32,351 nt of DNA, from assembly GCA_903916385.1 (NCBI GenBank), contig CAIWWH010000042.1, positions 1 through 32,351 on the forward strand. Direction: 5' to 3'. The DNA is from an uncultured Actinomycetes bacterium. GTDB lineage: Bacteria > Actinomycetota > Actinomycetes > Nanopelagicales > Nanopelagicaceae. Both the position numbers and the translations under genes were made by a program. Positions 26,846 to 32,351 of the stretch are shown piece after piece. Each line of letters opens with the position of its first letter. The stretch's first letter is position 1. A model generated the notes under the pieces. That model saw nothing but the letters and a program-made list of their open reading frames with translations, ran no database searches and had not been told where the DNA came from.

Positions 26846-27995
26846 GGCGTTTCTTGTTCTTGACGATGGTGCCATCTTTGAAGGCGCTAGTTGGGCTGCT
26901 ATAGGGGAGACATACGGTGAGGCAGTCTTCTCAACAGGTATGACGGGTTATCAGGAGACGCTTACAGATCCTTCCTATCACAAGCAAGTCGTAATTATGA
27001 CGGCGCCCCATATCGGAAACACGGGGATGAATGAGGTTGATATGGAGTCCGAGAAGATCTGGGTATCCGGGTTTGTTGTGCGAAATCCTTCGCCACGGGT
27101 AAGCAATTGGCGGTCGCAGAGTTCCCTGGAAGATGAACTTGTTAAGGCCGGGGTCGTTGGTATTCAGGGCATCGACACTCGCGCCGTTACGCGCCACCTC
27201 AGAGACCGTGGGGCGATGCGAGTTGGAATATTCTCGGGAACAGACTTGTCGCGCGATGAGATGGTGATCAAGGTGCGAGCAACTGCTGGAATGTCCGGAG
27301 CATTTCTCGCAAACGAAGTGACAACGACTACTCCGTATGTAGTTGCACCGGCTGAAGGCGTTTCTATGAAATACCGTGTCGCTGCCATCGACCTAGGAAT
27401 TAAGCGCGCCACACCTCGTTCTATGGCCTTGCGCGGTATGGAGGTAACGGTCTACCCACTGGGCACGTCTGTCGATCAGATTCTAAATACCAATCCAGAT
27501 GGTCTCTTTATCTCCAATGGGCCAGGAGACCCAGCAACCATGACCCAGGTGGTCGAGTTGGTGCGCTCATTTCTGATAGAAGAGATACCCGTATTTGGCA
27601 TCTGTTTTGGTCACCAGATCCTTGGACGGGCACTCGGATTTGATACGTACAAATTGCCATTTGGGCATCGCGGGATCAACCAACCCGTCAAGAACTTGAA
27701 GAGCGGAAAAGTTGAAATCACTGCACACAACCACGGCTTCGCGGTGGCGGCACCGATCGACACCAACTTTAGAACGGTCTTCGGTGCAGGTTTCGTCAGT
27801 CATATCTGTCTCAACGATGGGGTCGTCGAAGGTCTTGAACTCCTAGAACGTCCTGCTTTTAGCGTGCAGTATCACCCTGAATCTGCAGCTGGTCCCCATG
27901 ACGCTGCCTATCTCTTTGACCATTTTGCAGAACTGATGTCTAAATTCCAGAGCGCCAAGTTGCATCATGAGAAGATCAAGGTTGAAGATGCCTAG
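26838..27995 (+). CDS. carA: Carbamoyl-phosphate synthase small (glutaminase) subunit
   Basis: Hydrolyses glutamine and feeds ammonia to CarB. The 385-residue product has the CarA-specific N-terminal domain ([17 protein letters not shown]) and a C-terminal class I amidotransferase domain: ISNGPGDP, the nucleophile Cys in [11 protein letters not shown], and the His/Glu of [11 protein letters not shown]. It begins 8 nt inside pyrC (ATGAGTAA) and overlaps carB by 8 nt (ATGCCTAG) if the preferred carB start is right. In Actinobacteria this pair usually serves both pyrimidine and arginine synthesis. Confidence 0.97.
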   Translation: MSKAFLVLDDGAIFEGASWAAIGETYGEAVFSTGMTGYQETLTDPSYHKQVVIMTAPHIGNTGMNEVDMESEKIWVSGFVVRNPSPRVSNWRSQSSLEDELVKAGVVGIQGIDTRAVTRHLRDRGAMRVGIFSGTDLSRDEMVIKVRATAGMSGAFLANEVTTTTPYVVAPAEGVSMKYRVAAIDLGIKRATPRSMALRGMEVTVYPLGTSVDQILNTNPDGLFISNGPGDPATMTQVVELVRSFLIEEIPVFGICFGHQILGRALGFDTYKLPFGHRGINQPVKNLKSGKVEITAHNHGFAVAAPIDTNFRTVFGAGFVSHICLNDGVVEGLELLERPAFSVQYHPESAAGPHDAAYLFDHFAELMSKFQSAKLHHEKIKVEDA

Positions 27996-30900
27996 AGATA
28001 CCAGTATTGAATCCGTCCTCGTTATTGGCTCTGGCCCGATAGTAATTGGTCAGGCATGCGAATTCGACTACTCGGGAGTCCAAGCCTGCCGGGTTCTTCG
28101 TGAAGAGGGAATGAGAGTCATCCTGATCAATTCGAACCCGGCCACGATTATGACCGATCCCGAGTTCGCAGATGCTACATATATCGAACCGATCACTCCG
28201 GAATTCATTGAGAAGATCATGGAGATAGAGCGGCCATCAGCTGTGCTCGCAACGCTTGGAGGTCAGACCGCTCTTAATGCTGCCATGGCGCTGCATGCCC
28301 GCGGCTCTTTTGAGAAGTACGGTGTGAAGTTGATCGGCGCAAATGTTGAAGCTATCAAACGCGGTGAAGACCGCGAGATCTTCAAGACTATTGTTGCAAA
28401 GGTTGGCGGGGAATCCGCGAAATCGCGGATCTGTCACTCCATGTCTGAGTGCCTAGCGGCAGCTTTAGAACTCAACTATCCAGTCGTCGTGCGGCCTTCT
28501 TTCACCATGGGTGGGTTGGGTTCTGGAATCGCATTCACGCAGAGTGAGTTGGAGTTGATTGCTGGAGCTGGACTTCGCCATAGTCCTACCAATGAGGTTT
28601 TGCTCGAAGAGTCGATTTTAGGTTGGAAAGAGTTCGAGCTCGAAGTTATGCGCGACCACCGCGATAACGTAGTGATTGTCTGCAGCATCGAAAATGTTGA
28701 CCCGATGGGCGTGCACACTGGTGATTCCATTACCGTGGCACCGGCTCTTACCCTCACCGATGTCGAATACCAGCGCTTACGTGACCTTTCCATTGACATT
28801 ATTCGCGAGGTCGGCGTCGAGACTGGTGGCTGCAATATTCAGTTTGCCGTTAATCCTAACGATGGTCGCATCATCGTGATTGAGATGAACCCGCGCGTAT
28901 CGCGTTCTTCCGCTCTGGCTTCCAAGGCGACGGGATTTCCTATAGCGAAGATCGCAACAAAGCTGGCAGTCGGTTACACCCTCGATGAGATCGAAAACGA
29001 CGTGACAAAGAGTACGCCTGCATCATTTGAACCAACCCTTGATTACATAGTTGTCAAAGTTCCCAGATTCGCCTTTGAAAAGTTTGCAGAGGCAGACCCT
29101 CGCCTGACAACCACAATGAAGTCCGTGGGTGAGGCGATGGCTATGGGTCGCTCCTTCGCCGAAGCCTTGCAGAAAGCGCTGCGCTCTCTTGAGAAGAAGG
29201 GGAGTACTTTCTCGTGGAGTACAGATGGTGAGGATCTCCAAGACCTTCTTGGGAAGATTGGAGTCCCTACCGAGTGGCGTTTGCAACAAGTGCAACGAGC
29301 GCTCTGGCTTGGCGCCACTATTGAAGAGGTGCACTCCATCTCCAAGATAGACCCATGGTTCCTCGCACAAGTTCAAGGCATTAACGTGCTTGCAGATGAA
29401 ATTCGCACCGCTGGCTATCTAGATTCCAACCTCTTGCGGCGAGCCAAGGTCAATGGTTTCTCTGATGCACAGATTGCGCTATTGCGCTCCACAACCGAAA
29501 TTCAGATTCGGACGGAGCGGGCAACGGCCCGTATCCACCCCGTCTTTAAAATGGTCGATACCTGCGCGGCTGAGTTCAATTCGCTTACGCCGTACTACTA
29601 CTCCTCGTACGACTACGAGAGCGAAGTTCTGCCTCGCTCTAAGCCCGCGGTAATTATTTTGGGAAGTGGACCCAACCGGATCGGTCAAGGTTTGGAGTTT
29701 GATTACTCATGTGTGCATGCAGCCTTTGCGCTCCGTGAAGCTGGCTTCGAGACCATCATGATTAACTGTAATCCCGAGACCGTTTCAACTGATTACGACA
29801 CATCCGATCGTCTCTACTTTGAACCATTGACCTTGGAAGATGTCCTCGAAGTTGTGGCCGCTGAAACCGCAGCGGGGCCTGTTGTCGGAGTTATTGCGCA
29901 ACTAGGTGGACAGACCCCTCTCGGACTCGCACGTGGATTGCTGGAGGCCGGAGTAAATATCTTGGGCACCAGCCCTCATGCGATTGATATGGCGGAAGAT
30001 CGTGGCGAGTTTGGTCGGATACTGCACGAGAATGGATTGAATGCTCCGAAGTTTGGACTTGCCAGTTCTTATGAAGAGGCGGTTTCGGTAGCGGCTGAAA
30101 TCTCTTACCCGGTCCTAGTTAGACCTTCCTTTGTTCTTGGCGGACGCGGCATGGAAATCGTGTACGACGATGAATCTCTCAGGGGCTTCATTGAAAAGGC
30201 GACCGAGATAACTCCAAACCAACCAGTGCTAATCGATCGATTCTTAGATGATGCCATTGAGATAGATGTAGATGCTCTCTTTGACGGCACCGAGCTCTAC
30301 ATGGCAGGAATCATGGAGCATATCGAGGAGGCGGGAATCCACTCTGGTGACTCCGCCTGTGTCCTACCTAGCATCTCACTGAGTAATTCAAAGCTTGATG
30401 AGATTCGGGTTGCAACTGAAAAGATCGCACGTGGCGTTGACGTACGCGGCCTTATCAATATCCAATTTGCTATCTCACGCAGCGACAACACGCTCTACGT
30501 TCTAGAGGCTAATCCACGAGCATCTCGCACCGTCCCTTTCGTCTCCAAGTCAACCGGAATCGCCTTGGCGAAGGCGGCCGCTCTCATCTCGATTGGTCGA
30601 ACTATCTTTGACCTGCGCGATAGTGGCCTGCTTCCACAGGCAGGAGATGGCGTTCCATTTGGAATGTGCGTGAAAGAGGCTGTTCTTCCCTGGAATCGTT
30701 TCAGAAGAGTAGATGGGACCGGAGTTGATTCGGTCCTCGGACCCGAGATGCGCTCTACCGGAGAGGTAATGGGGATAGCTGCCTCCTTCGGAGAAGCTTA
30801 TGCAAAGAGTCAGACAGCTGCCTTTGGTGCTTTACCGAAAAGTGGAAATGTATTTCTCTCACTCTCTGAACGAGATAAGGAGGCGAGTGTTGAACCGGCT

Positions 30901-31254
30901 CGCCAACTTACTCAATTGGGATTTACTCTCTCGACGACAGTGGGAACTCACAATCTGCTGGCAAGTCATGGGGTTCCATCAACGATTGTTCGAAAGAATT
31001 CCGAAGCCGGCGATGGACTTTCCGCGGTGGATATCATCAATACGGGACAGGTTAACCTCGTCATCAACACACCATTAGGTCGCGGAACTCGACACGATGG
31101 TTGGTTAATTCGTACAGCTTCCGTGCAACGGGGAATTCCAATCATTACCACGATCGCAGGTTTCAAAGCAGCAGTGGCAGGTATCTCCGATCTCAACAAT
31201 CGGGAACCCGCGGTTCGCTCGCTGCAAAAGTGGCAAAAGTTGGTCGGCCGTTGA
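27988..31254 (+). CDS. carB: Carbamoyl-phosphate synthase large subunit
   Basis: Makes carbamoyl phosphate from bicarbonate, ammonia and two ATP. The two homologous halves are clear: [20 protein letters not shown] at the start and [20 protein letters not shown] in the middle. Each is followed by an ATP-grasp domain ([22 protein letters not shown]). A C-terminal MGS-like allosteric domain covers the last ~140 residues. The ORF track begins at ATG 27967, but ATG 27988 ([16 protein letters not shown]) matches the family N terminus, gives 1088 residues and an 8-nt overlap like pyrC/carA, and has AAGG upstream. I choose 27988. The stop overlaps the pyrK TTG (TTGA). Confidence 0.96.
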   Translation: MPRDTSIESVLVIGSGPIVIGQACEFDYSGVQACRVLREEGMRVILINSNPATIMTDPEFADATYIEPITPEFIEKIMEIERPSAVLATLGGQTALNAAMALHARGSFEKYGVKLIGANVEAIKRGEDREIFKTIVAKVGGESAKSRICHSMSECLAAALELNYPVVVRPSFTMGGLGSGIAFTQSELELIAGAGLRHSPTNEVLLEESILGWKEFELEVMRDHRDNVVIVCSIENVDPMGVHTGDSITVAPALTLTDVEYQRLRDLSIDIIREVGVETGGCNIQFAVNPNDGRIIVIEMNPRVSRSSALASKATGFPIAKIATKLAVGYTLDEIENDVTKSTPASFEPTLDYIVVKVPRFAFEKFAEADPRLTTTMKSVGEAMAMGRSFAEALQKALRSLEKKGSTFSWSTDGEDLQDLLGKIGVPTEWRLQQVQRALWLGATIEEVHSISKIDPWFLAQVQGINVLADEIRTAGYLDSNLLRRAKVNGFSDAQIALLRSTTEIQIRTERATARIHPVFKMVDTCAAEFNSLTPYYYSSYDYESEVLPRSKPAVIILGSGPNRIGQGLEFDYSCVHAAFALREAGFETIMINCNPETVSTDYDTSDRLYFEPLTLEDVLEVVAAETAAGPVVGVIAQLGGQTPLGLARGLLEAGVNILGTSPHAIDMAEDRGEFGRILHENGLNAPKFGLASSYEEAVSVAAEISYPVLVRPSFVLGGRGMEIVYDDESLRGFIEKATEITPNQPVLIDRFLDDAIEIDVDALFDGTELYMAGIMEHIEEAGIHSGDSACVLPSISLSNSKLDEIRVATEKIARGVDVRGLINIQFAISRSDNTLYVLEANPRASRTVPFVSKSTGIALAKAAALISIGRTIFDLRDSGLLPQAGDGVPFGMCVKEAVLPWNRFRRVDGTGVDSVLGPEMRSTGEVMGIAASFGEAYAKSQTAAFGALPKSGNVFLSLSERDKEASVEPARQLTQLGFTLSTTVGTHNLLASHGVPSTIVRKNSEAGDGLSAVDIINTGQVNLVINTPLGRGTRHDGWLIRTASVQRGIPIITTIAGFKAAVAGISDLNNREPAVRSLQKWQKLVGR

Positions 31255-32099
31255 TCAACGCAAAGGCACAGCAGCTGACCGCCGAGATTCTCTCGAATAA
31301 GAGAGTTGGGACGTACAATCACATGGTCTTCGCGGTGAACGACCTTGCCCATCACTGTCGACCCGGAAATTTCGTCGCAATCTCTGTCGGGGGAGCTAAC
31401 TCCTCAATGGTCTTGCGCCGAGCCTTTGCAATTTATCGCGCTTCACATCGCTCTGACGGGGTAGGTCTTCTCGAACTCGTCGTAGCTCCTCATGGAAGTG
31501 GAAGCAAGTGGCTTGCGGCGCAGAATCCAGGGGCGTGTGTTGACCTCATTGCGCCATTGGGTACTGCATTCGGAATTCCAACGGAACCGATTAATGCCTT
31601 ACTTGTGGGGGGTGGCTATGGCTCAGCTCCACTCTTCGCCTTAGCAGAGGTCCTTAAGGCTCGCGGTTGCAGAGTTCATATGGTGCTGGGTGCAAGCGTC
31701 GCCGGAAAGATTTACGCCCCGCTGGAGGGAAAGCGTTCGGTTAACTCTTTGACGATCACTACCGAGGATGGAAGCGCGGGAGTTTCCGGTCGGGTGAGCG
31801 ATGTACTTCCTGAATTGATCAAAGAACATGAGATAGATGTGATCTACTCGTGTGGACCGATGGCGATGCTCGAAGCAATTACAACAATCTCCCAAAGCCA
31901 CGAGATTTTGCATCAATGTTCCGTCGAGGAATCCATGGCGTGTGGCATCGGCGTTTGTATGACTTGTGTACTTCCTGTTGCAGGGGATGATGGAACCATC
32001 CGGATGACGCGTACCTGTATCGAGGGTCCCGTTATGGATGGCAATAAAGTTCTTTGGAGCCGCTCTCGTGAGGTCCCAGAGGGAGTGTGGGGGCGATGA
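31251..32099 (+). CDS. pyrK: Dihydroorotate dehydrogenase B, electron-transfer subunit PyrK
   Basis: PyrK passes electrons from PyrD's FMN to NAD+ through FAD and a [2Fe-2S] cluster. The ORF is open back to 31101 inside carB, but the natural start is TTG at 31251, overlapping the carB TGA as TTGA, which gives 282 residues. Domains: FAD-binding barrel (~1-100, [10 protein letters not shown]), NAD-binding fold ([12 protein letters not shown]), and the cluster motif with Cys231, Cys236, Cys239 and Cys256 ([10 protein letters not shown], then RTCIEGPV), matching the C-x4-C-x2-C-x16-C spacing of Bacillus PyrK. Its end overlaps pyrD (ATGA), supporting a PyrD-PyrK complex. Confidence 0.95.
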   Translation: MINAKAQQLTAEILSNKRVGTYNHMVFAVNDLAHHCRPGNFVAISVGGANSSMVLRRAFAIYRASHRSDGVGLLELVVAPHGSGSKWLAAQNPGACVDLIAPLGTAFGIPTEPINALLVGGGYGSAPLFALAEVLKARGCRVHMVLGASVAGKIYAPLEGKRSVNSLTITTEDGSAGVSGRVSDVLPELIKEHEIDVIYSCGPMAMLEAITTISQSHEILHQCSVEESMACGIGVCMTCVLPVAGDDGTIRMTRTCIEGPVMDGNKVLWSRSREVPEGVWGR

Positions 32100-32351
32100 A
32101 CCTCAACTACAGCACTTCAATTGCGGGTACATTTTTTCCAAATCCAATCTTCACCGCTTCTGGTTGTGCAGGTTCAGGTAAGGAGTTGTCACACTTCTTT
32201 CCATTAACCGAACTGGGCGCGGTCGTAACTAAATCCATCATGATTAAGCCGCGCAGTGGGCGCGCTACTCCTCGCATGGCTGAAACTCCAAGCGGCATGC
32301 TCAACTCAATTGGATTGCAAGGTCCCGGAATAGATCTCTTCCTCGAAAATG
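32096..32351 (+). CDS. pyrD: Dihydroorotate dehydrogenase, class 1B catalytic subunit (5' part)
   Basis: Only the first 85 codons are in the window, and the ORF track does not list it. The start ATG overlaps the pyrK stop (ATGA) with a G-rich stretch before it. Recognisable class 1 features are FPNPIFTASGCAGSGKE (usual form NPxxxASGxxGxG), LGAVVTKSIMIKPRSGRATPR and ETPSGMLNSIGLQGPGID, part of the FMN/orotate site. The neighbouring pyrK makes this a class 1B, NAD+-linked enzyme rather than the quinone-linked class 2 type. The catalytic cysteine lies beyond the edge. Confidence 0.93.
   Translation, partial: MNLNYSTSIAGTFFPNPIFTASGCAGSGKELSHFFPLTELGAVVTKSIMIKPRSGRATPRMAETPSGMLNSIGLQGPGIDLFLEN

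Noticed and set aside
27967-27987. Upstream ATG for carB giving seven extra residues (MRRSRLK)
   Set aside because: The extra residues do not match the CarB family N terminus, and the ATG at 27988 has a better-placed AAGG and an 8-nt overlap like the neighbouring junctions.
31101-31250. N-terminal extension of pyrK inside carB
   Set aside because: It lies wholly within the carB C-terminal domain in another frame and shows no PyrK homology. The family N terminus begins at about 31251.
1-32351. Mobile elements, CRISPR arrays, tRNA/rRNA genes, prophage or defence genes
   Set aside because: None seen on either strand; every stretch over about 80 nt except 10133-10333 is covered by a conserved housekeeping gene.

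Overview
The window is a gene-dense housekeeping segment of an actinobacterial chromosome. It has 32 protein-coding genes, 31 on the + strand and one (DUF349) on the - strand. The order pdxS-pdxT-yebC-ruvCAB-secDF-rel, then MBL hydrolase-hisS-aspS-DUF948-alaS-ruvX-mltG-aroE-A24 peptidase-aroC-aroK-aroB-aroQ-efp-nusB, then pyrR-pyrB-pyrC-carA-carB-pyrK-pyrD, is a classic actinobacterial arrangement. Base composition is near half G+C by eye. Gaps are tiny and many starts overlap the previous stop by 1, 4 or 8 nt. yajC and apt, which often lie beside secD and rel in larger actinobacteria, are absent. Together this suggests a compact-genome actinobacterium, such as a freshwater or marine streamlined lineage. 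I cannot name the species from the sequence alone.

Layout. 1-946: end of pdxS and all of pdxT (PLP synthase). 1007-3945: yebC and the RuvC-RuvA-RuvB Holliday-junction set. 3957-6644: secD and secF. 6670-8835: a bifunctional-type Rel (p)ppGpp enzyme, facing a DUF349 coiled-coil protein (8840-10132, minus) with only 4 nt between their stops. 10133-10333 is the longest gap, a divergent regulatory region. 10334-17047: MBL-fold hydrolase, HisRS, AspRS (with residues typical of non-discriminating enzymes), DUF948 protein and AlaRS. 17050-18496: ruvX and mltG. 18493-22989: aroE, an orphan A24 prepilin-peptidase-like protein, aroC, aroK, aroB and aroQ, giving four of the seven shikimate-pathway steps plus the shikimate dehydrogenase step. 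23010-23989: efp and nusB. 24067 to the window end: the de novo UMP operon, led by pyrR and continuing past the right edge in pyrD.

Regulation visible in sequence. Several genes that follow a gap and lack a Shine-Dalgarno have a TANNNT-like -10 element 6-8 nt before the start codon (ruvC, secD, DUF948, A24 peptidase, efp; aroC with one mismatch), which fits leaderless transcripts. The pyr operon is different: it has a leader RNA containing a textbook PyrR-binding hairpin whose closing stem includes the pyrR Shine-Dalgarno, so repression is probably translational. I found no mobile element, CRISPR array, rRNA or tRNA gene, and no obviously novel multi-gene system. The most useful second looks are the leaderless-start pattern, the PyrR hairpin, the AspRS specificity residues, the DUF349/MBL divergent region with its dyad and repeats, and the genes missing from an otherwise conserved order.
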